The notes: generated by a model from the letters alone, not told the origin. A DNA stretch of 64,000 bases from Dichetophora obliterata (GCA_963920525.1 OY986436.1:32095574-32159573); one strand, 5' to 3'; counted from the first letter of the stretch, positions 1 to 9,842 are shown. Numbers and translations are program-made.

Positions 1-707
1 AAATATTTTCGACTTATATTTATCTTTAATTTTTTTTGTTCAATAGTCCAATCATAATAACATAAGAAAAATAGTTTTAACAGTACCGTTTGGTCAGTGT
101 GTAAATTTTTTTATCTTTTCTCTTCAAAAAATGTTCTATAACTATTGAATTTTTATAAAAAACATTACTGAAAATTTGCCTCGTTTTAGAAATAAAAAGA
201 AGTTAGCATTGCATTTCAGACTAGCTACCTTTCATATGACAAAATATTTATTTGCAAAAATTCTTCCAGTTCTGCGCAAAAATTGTTGAACTGTTTTTGT
301 CATCAGAACAACAGGGGTGCCTTACGATTCTTTTTTGACAAATTTTATATGTTCCAAAATATTTTTATATATTTTTCAAAATAGTCAAGTCAAAAAAATA
401 GTCTGTGTGAAAAGTGTCCCAAATATCTTTTTCCAATTAAAAGTTATGGTTAAAAATCTATTTTTTCATGCCATTGACTATCTTTGTTACAATATATTAA
501 TAAAACTGATTTACTGTTTGTTCGTTTGAGTGTTTGTTCGTTTGCTTCTTCGTTTGTTTGTTTGACCTTAATACAAATCTAAACGAGTGGTTGGATTTCA
601 CTAAATTTTTGTCAAAGTTCAGAATAATCACTCAAATTCAGTCACAATCATTTCCTTGAAGTACACAACACACAAAAATGGTATTCAGTAAAATGTATTT
701 AATCCTG
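1..707. other. AT-rich non-coding DNA, no gene seen
   Basis: No reading frame here has a recognisable domain; the longest (70 codons at 317-529) is low-complexity, F/I/L/Y-rich and typical of chance frames in AT-rich DNA. The only structured item is a short GTTT/GTTC-rich stretch at 513-564. Confidence 0.7.
513..564. repeat. Imperfect GTTTGTTC/GTTTG microsatellite
   Basis: About 50 bases made of GTTT, GTTC and CTTC tetrads, with three GTTTG-type runs at the right end. It is an interrupted simple repeat with no other visible role. Confidence 0.7.
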
Positions 708-1240
708 TTTAACTGCTACAGGCCGCTTTACATTATCCTACTGTTTGTTAACACATGTTAAAATTTTCATGTGTGATAGAAAGTGAGATGGTGTAAACAA
801 CGGAAAGCAATGTGCGTTCTGATTTTTTTGGCATGTCGTACCACATTTTATTTTTTGGTTTGTTTCTAATTTCATCACACATTCTATCCCACCAGAGATG
901 CATTTTACCATAAACTTACTTGAAATTTATTATTTAAGTGAGAAAATTTTAAACTCGTAATGTATTTTCAAATGAAATAACAGAAGAGAGCAGCTTTACA
1001 GCTTACTGAACTTTGTAGGAGCTTTCACTTTATTAAAAACCGATTCATTACTCAAATTTTCACGTTTTAGTATAGTGTAAAGTATAAAAATGTGGTGCGA
1101 CTCTGTGAGATGGTCTAAAAGCGAAAAATTAATTTCTTCATACAAAAATTAAAAATGACAGCATGATGAAATTCAATAATATTTTCTATCTCACATGTGG
1201 TAACACACAGTAGGACAATGTTAAGCAGCCTTTAATTGTT
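708..1240. mobile_element. Foldback or MITE-like inverted-repeat element
   Basis: Bases 721-756 and the reverse complement of 1195-1230 match at 31 of 36 positions, sharing the core TCCTACTGT and ending in CACAT. Weaker inverted similarity continues inward: TGTGTGATAGAAAG near 773 pairs with TGTGAGATAGAAAA near 1185, and CGTACCACATTTT at 837 pairs with AAAATGTGGTGCGA near 1086. The arms therefore look like decayed long inverted repeats around a loop of about 200 bp. There is no coding capacity, so this would be a non-autonomous element. I could not define a target-site duplication, so the outer ends are approximate. Confidence 0.55.
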
Positions 1241-1488
1241 AAAGTTAGCACATGTTGATGTGAACGAACCTGCTAAGAAATTTTACAATGAAATGCTTAA
1301 CTGATATGTCAAAATCTCTGGTATTAATTACTCGTGTAACCAGTACTCACTAACCAAAAATGTATTTAAATTTCTTTATACAGAGCGTTAACACTTTTTA
1401 TACATTTGCTACTAAGAACCTTTGAAATGTTTTAAATCTCTACAAGCCCTGTTACAAAATTTTTTGTTTTTATAAGCATTTATTTAAC

Positions 1489-1960
1489 TTGCTTCGTTCG
1501 TATGTATGTATGTATGTCTGTCAAAACTTGCAAGACATTTTTCGACAACTTGTAGGTATTCGATTAAGATGAAATTTAGCATACATATGTAAGTCCGGTG
1601 ACAATGCAATATTATGTTTACCGACCACAAATCAATACAAATGCTATATTTCCAAAACCACTGGGCTGATTCAGTTAAAATTTTGGCAGTTAATTTCCTT
1701 CAAGTAGAGAATAGTTCAGAAAAAAAAATGGTGCCACACCACCTATTCCCGCTCACAAATAAATAAAAATCCTATTTCTTCAAAACTACGTGGATGATTA
1801 TAACTTGCTTCGTTCGTATGTATGTATGTTTGTATGTATGTATATATGTATGTACGTGTGTATGTATGTATGTCCGTCCGTCAAAATTTGCAAACCATTT
1901 TTCGCAATTTTGCAAACTTGTTGGTATCCGATTAAGCTGAAATTTAGCATACATATAGTC
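1489..1960. repeat. Interspersed repeat with GTAT microsatellites, two copies plus internal units
   Basis: Two direct copies start with the same string, AACTTGCTTCGTTCGTATG, at about 1489 and 1803. Each continues with GTAT tetrads, a GTCTGTC/GTCCGTC break, CAAAA(C/T)TTGCAA, CATTTTTCG and then GAAATTTAGCATACATAT. Between them lie two divergent copies of another unit, containing CACAAATCAATA or CACAAATAAATA, CTATATTTCC or CTATTTCTTC, then a GGCTGATT or GGATGATT ending (about 1620-1682 and 1725-1800). This second unit reappears at 12,036-12,170. Long H/T/Y/I-repeat frames read through the GTAT stretch are artefacts of the tetranucleotide and not genes. Confidence 0.7.
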
Positions 1961-2124
1961 AATTTTTTTCTCTTTAACGTTACATTCGAACGCATATTTC
2001 TGCAAATTTATTGAAAATATTTCATGAAACCAAAAAATGTTGTATGCGTATATGAAAGCAGGCCTCAAGATTTGCTTCTTATGTAAACAAACTTTTCTTC
2101 TAACTTTTTTTGTTTCGAAAATAT

Positions 2125-2700
2125 AACCAGTTTTATGCATTTGAGGCATTTGGCCCCCCTAGGCCCAACATTAGCGCCGCCTCTAACATAATAAATGTTT
2201 TTCTTACAGTAGAACAAAACTATTAAAATTGTATTTTTTATTTTTTACACACATTACATAGAGATGTATACAACATAATAAAACTAAAGAGTTTCATTAT
2301 ATGCTCGTGCGAAATCATTTATTACGTTCTCACAGTACGATTTTTGTACTAGATCTGTTTCAATTTTTAATAAGGCATCATAGTTGCCCGTAAATAGTTT
2401 TTAATTCGTTTTAATGCAGAAAATGAGCGTTTACCTGAACTATTTTTCCTCTCTTTTTCGCAATCTTCATAAAGCTTGGGCATTTTTTGAATGAGTATGA
2501 CAAATAAAGTCCGCAAACAAACGGATGTATGTGTCAACGAAAGAAATTTGTTTATAAAAACCAGAAACAAGATTAGCAGCAGAACTAAGCCTTTGGACGA
2601 AATACAGTCAACTACTACACGAATCGTTCTGCCTTTGAGGAAAAATCGAACAGATGTTACATTGAACAGAGTTACCACCAACACCATATGGAATTAGTTT
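2125..2700 (-). mobile_element. 3' part of a decayed hAT-type DNA transposon
   Basis: The segment holds the C-terminal remnant of a hAT transposase on the minus strand (2284-2480). Downstream of its stop is a non-coding stretch ending in a GC-rich block (2148-2184) with CCCCCCTAGGCCC and AGCGCCGCCTCT. Such GC-rich blocks stand out sharply from this AT-rich sequence and resemble ends of ZMYM1-like hAT elements. A similar block with the opposite orientation lies at 11,331-11,476, so the two could be the ends of one element later split by LINE insertions. No 8-bp target duplication could be found to prove that. Confidence 0.5.
2284..2480 (-). pseudogene. hAT transposase, C-terminal dimerisation region remnant
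   Basis: The minus strand around 2380-2480 encodes SSGKRSFSALKRIKNYLRAT, matching the hallmark of the hAT C-terminal dimerisation domain (typically an ERSFSKLKLIK-like string followed by YLRSTM). The usual continuation, ALLKIETDL followed by a short acidic tail and a stop at 2284-2286, is found in another frame just after it (about 2284-2365). The expected few residues between the two parts are missing, so a small deletion with a frame change broke the gene at about 2367-2378. Upstream, no hAT catalytic RNase H-like region can be read, so only the extreme C-terminus survives. In this family the region mediates transposase multimerisation in the nucleus. Assignment to hAT is fairly secure; the subfamily is inferred. 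Confidence 0.72.
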
Positions 2701-2928
2701 TGACACGAGCGCCTTATGCCACACTCGGTCAAAGTGAGCATATTGGTTTCATTTTTTAGTTAAGAACTATATAAGGTCACCAGTAGGCAATACGGAAACC
2801 ATATTGACGATCGCTGAGCAGTTGGTTGTGCTCTAGATAGTTCATCAAAGGATAGTTTCCTTCCATTTCAACAAGATGGATATATCCCAGTAGCGGATGG
2901 AATACATTCCGAATATATGAAGCATCAA
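2700..2928. other. Non-coding, no recognisable feature
   Basis: Between the hAT remnant and the putative MITE I can read no domain on either strand. It may be further decayed hAT sequence. Confidence 0.4.
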
Positions 2929-3215
2929 TTACCTTGTAATGACCACTACTTCCGACTATATTACCTTACTATGCATAAAAGGCCTTACATTTAACATTGA
3001 ATGAGACAGGAGGTAAGTGATTGCCTCCCTTCAGCATTACCTAGAAGTTATGGAGTAACATACTACTTGTATTAAGTTATTCGGATATTTGCAAAATCAC
3101 TGCATTACTTTTCCTTGTATGCTACATTACAGGTAATGAGGTATGAGTTAATTACTTCTGCTATATGCAGACGCATTACTTTTTGAAAAAAGTAATGCTT
3201 CCTTACCTGGTAATT
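2929..3215. mobile_element. Possible small MITE with imperfect ATTACC ends
   Basis: The left end reads ATTACCTTGTAATGA and the reverse complement of the right end reads ATTACCAGGTAAGGA, about 11 of 15 identical. The interior repeats TAATG/CATTAC words many times. It abuts the point where LINE homology at 3216 onward is lost, which would suit an insertion or a breakpoint. The ends are short and imperfect and no target duplication is clear, so this is tentative. Confidence 0.3.
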
Positions 3216-3700
3216 TATTCCGTATTAGTTCTATGGTAGCCACTGGCAAATCCGCTGCTGGGATTCCTGTTATGTAGGAGATGTTTGAAAGGTTGCGCAA
3301 AAGCCGAGCCAGAGAAAAAGTACACGTTTTAAGCACAATTGGTGTTATTCCATCAGGATCAGAAGCTTTGTTTATGTTTAGACTTGTAAGAAGCCGTTTA
3401 ACTGCTCCCGTTCGAAAGTGAATTTCTTGCATTGCAGAAGATCAACCCTCAACAAAGGGCAGTGGTTGATTGCTGTTCGAGAGAGTTAAACTTGGTGCAA
3501 CAATCCAGCCAATAGGTCTGTTTTTTCAGCCGAGTTAGTAAAGACTTGGTCATCTTTTAAAAGAGTTGAAATCGATGACAATGTCTGATCTTTTGGTTTA
3601 ATGTTTCTTATCTTATTGGCAATTAAAGGTCGCACACCCCATAAAATATTTATTGTACCATGACAGTGCGGCTTTCTCTCTTATATCAGCAAAATATAAT
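3216..3700 (-). pseudogene. LINE reverse transcriptase fragment (N-terminal palm/fingers and upstream linker)
   Basis: Reading from 3700 leftward, the minus strand encodes NKI.NIKPKDQTLSSI and LLKDDQVFTNSAEKTDLL in one frame. This is the usual linker before the polymerase in Jockey/CR1-type LINEs, where a short peptide announces each newly transposed strand. After a frame change it continues as EIHFRTGAVKRLLTSLNI, then NKASDPDGITPIVLK, the conserved KA.GPDGI.P..LK start of the reverse transcriptase. Homology fades at about 3240 after an ISYITGI.PA string, before any catalytic motif. The fragment is thus truncated at both ends and carries at least one frameshift and one stop (around 3480). Its sequence differs from the equivalent segment of the longer LINE at 9560-9780, so it belongs to a different family. 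Confidence 0.7.
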
Positions 3701-3720
3701 TTCCAATTGAAGTTGTTATA

Positions 3721-4154
3721 AAAATTATTTAAATCAGTCCAATTTGCATTTCCATAAAACCATTCAATCCTTAAAAGAATACTTAAATAAATTCACAGTG
3801 ATATTTCTTCATTTCGATAAACATCAGAAAGAGCACGTAAATGCAAAATATTATTTATTTTTGGTGCAGAATTTGTATATTGCTTATCTCCTTGCAATAA
3901 TATTTGAAGAAAACTTCTTAAATGAACAAAAAATTATCAAACAAAAAACTTAAAGTTGAATTTTAAATAAGCTACGATATTGTTCTGCCGTCTCGTAGAT
4001 TTTTCTACCATCATAATAATTCCGCCCTTTAAATACACTCAACAAAACATTTAAAAAATGTTTCAATGCATTACCCTTGTTTTTTATTCAATAATATCTT
4101 ATATTAAGTCAGAAAGACCAAAATTGCATTAATTGCATTATGTTATTCTTTATT
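3721..4154. other. AT-rich non-coding stretch, no gene seen
   Basis: Only a chance 69-codon frame (3744-3953) without recognisable features is present. The 3' boundary of the long LINE lies just to the right. Confidence 0.6.
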
Positions 4155-4160
4155 TTACTT

Positions 4161-4197
4161 AATTTATTTATTTATTTTATTTTATTTATTTATTTAT
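4161..4197. repeat. TAAA-rich 3' tail of the LINE
   Basis: On the plus strand this is a run of ATTT/ATTTT units, that is, TAAA/TAAAA on the LINE sense strand. It begins about 300 bases after the ORF2 stop, where a LINE tail is expected, and marks the 3' end of the element. Confidence 0.65.
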
Positions 4198-4500
4198 AAG
4201 CGCTTGTAAGAAATAAACCTATAGTTAAGCACCGATAACATGTGTGGATATAAATCAACAAATTTTTTAAGGTTAAACACTTAAACATAATCTTGAACAA
4301 AAATTAATAAATTAAATACATTGAGATCAAAAACAGTTTTTAAAAAACGATTATAAGAATTTAAAAATAAAAATTCAAAATAAAATAACTTTAAATTAAG
4401 AGAGAAAAATAACATTAAAAAGAAATGAATTAGGTAAGAAATCGCATGAAAAGAGATAAATGAAGAAAAAGAATAAAATAGCGAATCAAGTAAAAAAAGG

Positions 4501-5311
4501 TTAGAAGAAAGACAAATAATCTGATAATTCAGATTTAAATATGGTTGTATTGCAAAAACGCTGTAGATACGGTGGGAGTGAGTTCCAAAGACGTATGGAA
4601 TTAACAAAGAACTGACGTTCGGACGCTAAGCAGGCATGTTTTGGTTGGACTAGGTTGTTTCCGCGCTGAGATCTTAAAAATTTTAGTTTACTATATAAGT
4701 AAACTGGCTCTTTGGTAAAAATAATTTTGTGCAGAAAAACTAACGCCCTCAAGTACAAAACATTGTCAAAAGTCAAATTCAATATTTTTTGCATACTGGG
4801 ATATACGGTCGGTTCGTTTAAGTCCGAAGACATAACGAGCGATGTTGTTATAGGAAACGTTCAACTTGCGCTTACTAGCAGCATTACAGTATGCAAAAAT
4901 TTCGGATCCGTACAATAAGGTGGAGACAAGATACGTTTTAGCTAATAACATTCTTATGTTAAAGGGGGTGAAAAACTGTGTGGCCCATAGGCTACGGAGC
5001 ATACCATAAACTTTTCCTACAGTGATGTTGACATGATTTGTCCAATCTAAAGTGCTGCTGAAGGTAATACCCAAATTTTTTGCCGTTTTTACAACTTCAA
5101 TACATGACCTATTTATAGTAACGTCCGGAAAGGGCAAAGAAGAGTTATGTTTTCTAGTTATAATTAAACATTTTGACTTATTTGGGCTTATGCTTAAGCC
5201 ATTAGCGGAAGCCCAATCGTAAATTTAACACAAATTAGCATTCAGACTATCAACACACGTGGTAATATCACATTTGCGACAGCTAGTATACAGTTTTACA
5301 TCATCAGCGTA
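4501..5311 (-). pseudogene. LINE ORF2 C-terminal half: YADD motif through terminal domain
   Basis: The minus strand starting at 5311 encodes YADDVKLYTSCRKCDITT, the catalytic motif C of the reverse transcriptase, with its two aspartates. It continues through an in-frame stop (about 5227), SANGLSISPNKSKCLI, then NLGITFSSTLDWTNHV, which is the post-catalytic region of LINE polymerases. A frameshift near 4770 moves the reading frame, which then runs to the stop at 4501 with RQFFVNSIRLWNSLP, a C-terminal signature of Jockey-clade ORF2 proteins. The upstream half lies at 9087-9780, beyond the DNA transposon. The insertion cut the protein immediately before the tyrosine of YADD. The polymerase is therefore inactivated both by the insertion and by independent point lesions. 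Confidence 0.85.
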
Positions 5312-5314
5312 CAT

Positions 5315-5341
5315 GGGTCATTATCTGAAAACGTGTACATT
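5315..5341 (+). repeat. Left terminal inverted repeat of the DNA transposon
   Basis: It begins GGGTCATTATCTGAAAACGT and is the exact reverse complement of 9056-9082. It is the presumed transposase cleavage end; ACAT at 5311-5314 immediately outside is the target duplication. Confidence 0.95.
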
Positions 5342-5501
5342 TGAAAAAAAAAAAATATTCATTTTTTGTTTCCCGATTCCGAACATGATTTTTTTTATTA
5401 ATATTGTCATTATTTTAAGAACACAATTCCAGTGGGTGCAGCGAATATTTGCTATTATTGTGCAAGTTATTTTAAAAATTGTTGCAGAGACTCCTAATTT
5501 A

Positions 5502-5894
5502 TGTCACCTACGTTACCATAGATAAAAATTAGATATCCATTATAAATTCAAAAAAAAATTTCTATTTGTTCTTACATTCTCATTTTTAAGGTTTAATTGA
5601 AGATTTAATTATAATTAATAGATAAAATAAAATTCGATTTATTGATAAAATTTTGAATTTTTGTCAACTTTGTTACCAAGATTGTGTTTTTGAAATTTCT
5701 TATTTAAAATAATTCAAAGAAATGTAAAGTTTTAAAATGGACTAAAACAAGAAACATAAATGGATATGTTTCTGTTTCGAATATTGCGTTCAAAAGCACA
5801 ATTATCAATTTAGTTATTTAAAAAAAAATTTATAATTGAAAATATTCTTGGGACAAGAAAGTAACGCAGCGGAAAGAAGTAACGCAATTGACAT
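5502..5894. promoter_or_regulatory. Subterminal GTAACG-motif cluster, left side of the transposon
   Basis: Four copies of a shared word occur in the left non-coding flank: GGTAACGTAGGTGACA (minus, 5502-5517), GGTAACAAAGTTGACA (minus, 5662-5677), GTAACGCAGCGG (plus, 5861-5872) and GTAACGCAATTGACAT (plus, 5879-5894). A matching cluster lies in the other flank (8277-8693). Subterminal repeats of this type bind transposase in several known DNA transposons (for example Ac), so transposase binding is the inferred role. Confidence 0.55.
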
Positions 5895-6107
5895 AAGTTT
5901 GAGAAACAGTTAATTTATTGATTGATTTATCAAAAGTAATATTAGTCCATTTATTTCTTGATATATTTAAGTATAAAGTATATTAAAATAAAAATAAAAT
6001 AACATCAATTCATTCTTTATATAAGTAAGATAAAAAACATTAAAACTAAATTAAGTGATTTTCCGCAGCAAAATAAATCTTTTATATATAGCTTGTTTTA
6101 TAAGTAA

Positions 6108-8200
6108 TTAATATTTTTTTTTATTCTTCTGAACACATGAATATTGTTTCGGCTGATAACAATCACAAAAACCTCTACCAAAATTATTATTTGCGCAAAA
6201 GCAGCTAATGTCGCGATATTGTATAATACTCTTTTCGCGTAGCATTAGCTGATGCAAAGTCATCGTTCCCTTGAGTACTGGAATTTTGTCCGGTATGGAT
6301 GCCTTGATTTTTTCGATTTGTTCAGTGCCAACTTTAAATAGCTTCACGCTTGTCTCCTTTTGCACAAGATCAAAAAAGGTTTCGGCGTTGGAAATGTCCT
6401 CTCCATGCGCAACTATGCGGTCAGCTGTTCTTTTAAGAACACCACCAATTCCATCAGCAGCACCTTTACCGTGACCAGATTCAAAAAACGACCAGGTTGC
6501 TTGGTCAAATCCTAAACCATGGAGATTTCTGGAAAACAGATAAAAGTTTTGTTTCTGCCGATATTGTGTTGTAGGACCATCAGAGAAAAAATGAATCGTT
6601 CGTATATTGCACTGCTCTTCCTTTAGCATCTTCAGTATAGGATTTAAATGCGCCCAAATAGCCGGTGGACCATGTTCGTTGTTTCCCGAAATTGTGCAAA
6701 ATGAGTACGGATTTTGACTTGGCAAATAAAGGACACCAGTGTGAAGAGTTATTTGTTTTCGGGATCCTCCGAAATGGTGAGCTTGTATTTCTTCTGCAAA
6801 CTTGCAGTTGTAATTTTCACTAAAATCAATGTGAATGCAGCCTCGTTCGGTTCAAGATTATTAACGCAAATTCTATAGGTTTCATATTGATTTTTAACGT
6901 TGAAAATATGTTTCTTAATAGATGTTAATTCATTATTAAATTTGCCTTCAAAATCATCTTTATTTGCAATTAGTTTTTCCTTGGTAGTTTTGAAAACCTT
7001 TACCGAACCTCCGCTTTTTTCAAAAATTTCGAGCTTTCGCACCCACTCATTGAATTCAATAACTTTGAGATCACTTGTCAAGTTCATCGATATTGTGGTA
7101 TTCTTGCATAACTTGCAAATATTATACATGCATTCTTTTTTAGTTGTATCGCATACCAAAGATTGGATGAGTAGCGTAAGATTTGTTGTTTCTAGAGCTT
7201 TATATTTTTTAAGGGCATCAATTTTCAATTTCATGTTTGAGTGCAATCTGCAGGCACAAGTGTCACGCATGTTGATTGTTGGATGGACCACAAAAAAAGG
7301 ACGATTACGTGAAAAAAAGACATACGAACACTTCATTTCAGTATCAGCGATAAATTTTTTGTAGAGGGATTGCACTGTGTCTAGCAGATATCGTTTTTGG
7401 ATCTTATGTTTATTTCTTGTAATAGTTTCTTTTTTTCCTGCCGTGGCTCGACTTACATCATCCCGTACAAAAAAAGTTCGTATAGCTTCTTTTATATTAC
7501 TGAATGATTCATTGCTCTTACGAGAATTATTCCTGAAACGAACAGATCCTTGGACACCGAAAGTATCCCGTCCACATGATCTGTAGACTTTGTATTTTTT
7601 GAGCACTTTTTTTGCGAACAATGATTTAAGATTTTCTTTTGTTGAATTATTAGAAATGCTATATTTTTCTTTCATCGATTCTGTTAAAGTGTAGTACTTT
7701 AGAAGAGTTGGCCTAAGTATGTTCGCTGTTAAGGATTTTGGCGCAATATGGCTCTTATTAAGTAAGGCATTTACTTTAGATAACGGTGTCGATGATACGT
7801 TTTGTTTTTCAGTTAACCTCTGTGCTCGTTTTTTATATTTTTCAACACTTCTTTTTAATTTCTCGTTTTGTTCTTTTAACGCCATATTTTCTCTGAACAT
7901 CTTAGTTCTGTCTCTTCTTGTATTTTTTCGTCCCTGACAAGCTTTTAGACTCGGTAAAGATGATGATGGTGTGCTATTTAATTCAACAGCTAAACGTTTA
8001 CCTTTAACTCTTTCATTTGCTTTGTAGGACCTCCATTTTCGCCTTGTTATCCGCTGTTCCCTTGGTGTTTTCTCTGCGATCAATTTTTTTGTTTTGTGAT
8101 AGCGAGCTCTTGCTTTTATTTTTTGTTCATTTTCCTTTTCCCTATTGTTCTTCAACCGTTGGCGATATCGCCTTTGCTTCTCCGCTGGTGTTAGTGGCAT
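6108..8200 (-). pseudogene. DDE transposase of the DNA transposon, broken by a 1-base frameshift
   Basis: The gene starts at the ATG 8200-8198 (protein start MPLTPAEKQRRYRQRLKNN) and would encode about 695 residues. The N-terminus is strongly basic and followed by a predicted coiled coil (about residues 100-135, rich in K/E/L). RDDVSRATAGKKET lies near residue 250 and a Cys-rich stretch (RDTCACRLH, CMYNICKLCKN) near 320-370. The open frame stops at 6749, but the correct sequence continues in the next frame from about 6838: HIDFSENYNCKFAEEIQ, then HFGGSRKQITLHTGV, then SFCTIS, so one base is missing near 6837-6841. The likely catalytic residues survive: Asp in IDFSEN (6825-6827), Asp in FFSDGPTTQYR (6579-6581) and Glu in FFESGHGKG (6480-6482), spaced D-81-D-32-E. 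The C-terminus has a CFC...CDC cysteine cluster. The protein would cut out and reinsert the element in the nucleus. Related proteins are annotated as uncharacterised in many animal genomes; the exact superfamily is uncertain. Confidence 0.85.
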
Positions 8201-8276
8201 ATTGGTACTAAATAATATTAAATGAAATCAAAATTAAAAACTATGAAATTCATTTTAACTCACTTCAAAAACATAA

Positions 8277-8693
8277 AGTCAACTATGTTACTTATGTCAG
8301 TATCGTTACCAAATAAGAGTAACGTAGCTGACCGGTAACGCAGTTGACATTTAGTGCGTAAATGAGCTGTGCACAATTCAAGTACACAATTTAGAAAATT
8401 CTTGCTATATTATGTTGAAGGTGAACACAATATTAATACATAACGTAAGCTAAACTAAAAGTTTTACTATTATATTATAAAAAATTATTGGTAACACAGT
8501 TGAATACTAATAAAAATACATACCTCCGCTTTAACAAAAACTGAACACTACAGAACAGTAACACTTGATCAACTGACTCAGAGAAACTAAACAAAACAAT
8601 AACGAATGTCTGTACACGTTGCCACTTATTTCCACGAAAAGCAAACGGTATTTGTCGTTACTTCGTCATTAACTAAGTTGAAGTAACCCAGCG
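8277..8693. promoter_or_regulatory. Subterminal GTAACG-motif cluster, right side, upstream of the transposase start
   Basis: Copies include GTAACATAGTTGACT (minus, 8277-8291), GGTAACGATACTGACA (minus, 8295-8310), GTAACGTAGCTGAC (plus, 8319-8332), GGTAACGCAGTTGACA (plus, 8334-8349), GGTAACACAGTTGA (plus, 8490-8503), a GTAACACTTGATCAACTGAC variant (8558-8577) and GTAACCCAGCGG (8682-8693). They lie in the presumed promoter side of the transposase gene (its ATG is at 8200), so they could serve transposase binding, self-regulation or both. The role is inferred. Confidence 0.55.
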
Positions 8694-9055
8694 GAGAAAT
8701 TATAGGGACGCAACTTCTCTCACAATAACAACATTAAAAAATACAATTTTTAAGTAATCTGATTTAAGTTTAACAATAAAAACAGATGAATTGAGAGTAT
8801 TGCAATTCGAAATTATTTTTAAATTTAATGTTAAATACTTTAATTGAACGCTACTTTTTGATTTTGCTTACCTAGACAGGTCGTTTTTAACAAACCAGTG
8901 ACAAACTGTATTAATTTTCGCTGTGTATTATTAACTTATTTTCTCAAGATCATGTTTATTTATTGAGAAAGTATTCAAAGAATTAAAATCTTTTATAAAT
9001 TTTGTTAAATATAGTTAAATGGAACTAATATTCACGTCATAACCTCTGGGACAGC

Positions 9056-9082
9056 AATGTACACGTTTTCAGATAATGACCC
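9056..9082 (-). repeat. Right terminal inverted repeat of the DNA transposon
   Basis: Exact reverse complement of 5315-5341, ending in AGATAATGACCC; followed directly by ACAT (9083-9086), the second copy of the target duplication. Confidence 0.95.
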
Positions 9083-9086
9083 ACAT

Positions 9087-9780
9087 TTGTATACCACAAT
9101 TTTGCAGCACAGTTGGTAAGTCGTTTATATAAACCGAAAATAAAAGAGGGCCCATTAAACGCCACGGTTTACAGGCAAGAAATTAGAAGTAACGCTGCCT
9201 ATATTTACGGCTTGTGATCTGTTTGTGAGATATGAGCTCATTAGTCGAGTTGCAGTGGCGGAAAAATTAAACACATTTAATAATTTCGAACATAAAATTT
9301 GGTAATCAACAGTGTCGAAAGCTTTCGAATGATCTAGCAAAACCAAGAAAGTGATTTCATTGCGATCGAGGTTATTTCGAATTTCATCGCTGACGTCAAG
9401 TAGAGCAGTCACGCAACTGCGCTTAGGTCGGAATCCTGACTGTCTGTCAGTTAGCAGTTTATTGTCCAAAAGAAATTTGTTTATTTGGTTGCACATCAGC
9501 GTTTCAAAAACTTTTTATAGATATGGTAAAATTGCTATGGGCGGAATTCATTACCAGTTTTAGGGATGGGAATAATTTTAGCTTTTTTCCAAATAGCAGG
9601 GAATTCTGATTTCGTTATGATGGTTTTGAAAATGTTAATAATGAATGAGGTTAGAGCAGGAAGAAGTAACTTAAAAAACCTGGGATGTATTTCATCGAAA
9701 CCGACGGCATTAGATTTAATCTCTAAGCAACTACGCAGTACTTCTGTATATTCAACGCATTGAAAATTAAAAGCTGATTA
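9087..9780 (-). pseudogene. LINE reverse transcriptase, N-terminal half
   Basis: From 9780 leftward the minus strand reads the fingers/palm of a LINE polymerase: SNAVGFDEIHPRFFK, IIPIPKTGNEF, then MCNQINKFLLDNKLL, TDRQSGFRPKRSCVTALL and the motif A region VLLDHSKAFDTVDY, whose aspartates chelate the catalytic metal. The frame stops at 9155 after VNRGV. The next residues should be PQGS; instead the sequence resumes in another frame as GPLLFSVYINDLPTVL, so about 13 bases covering PQGS appear deleted. A frameshift is also needed near 9515-9560. The frame ends at GIQM and the DNA transposon follows; the partner half begins with YADD at 5311. The element family is Jockey-like. Confidence 0.85.
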
Positions 9781-9842
9781 CGAGTTGATAGATCTCTGAA
9801 AGATGTGACAACAGTTGACACTGGGCGCTGGCATAGGTATAT

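Larger units (their letters stand above)
5315..9082 (-). mobile_element. Cut-and-paste DNA transposon with 27-bp TIRs and ACAT target duplication
   Basis: The ends are perfect inverted repeats of 27 bp, starting GGGTCATTATCTGAAAACGT. They are bordered by direct ACAT copies at 5311-5314 and 9083-9086. Removing 5315-9082 and one ACAT restores a continuous LINE reading frame (ILE-GLN-MET then YADD), which independently proves the exact insertion limits. Length is 3768 bp. It carries one transposase gene on the minus strand (6108-8200) with long non-coding flanks of about 800-880 bp containing repeated GTAACG-type motifs. The 4-bp target duplication and the DDE layout would be compatible with a Sola-like superfamily, but I cannot assign the superfamily from sequence reading alone. 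Because the TIRs are still identical, this insertion is much younger than the LINE. Confidence 0.93.

Noticed and set aside
1772..2149. Open frames with YIHTYIHT or YVCMFVCMY-like repeats on both strands
   Set aside because: They are translations of the GTAT microsatellite and lack any domain.
6900..8211. Plus-strand open frames of 64-154 codons opposite the transposase
   Set aside because: They are antisense shadows of the minus-strand transposase reading frame.
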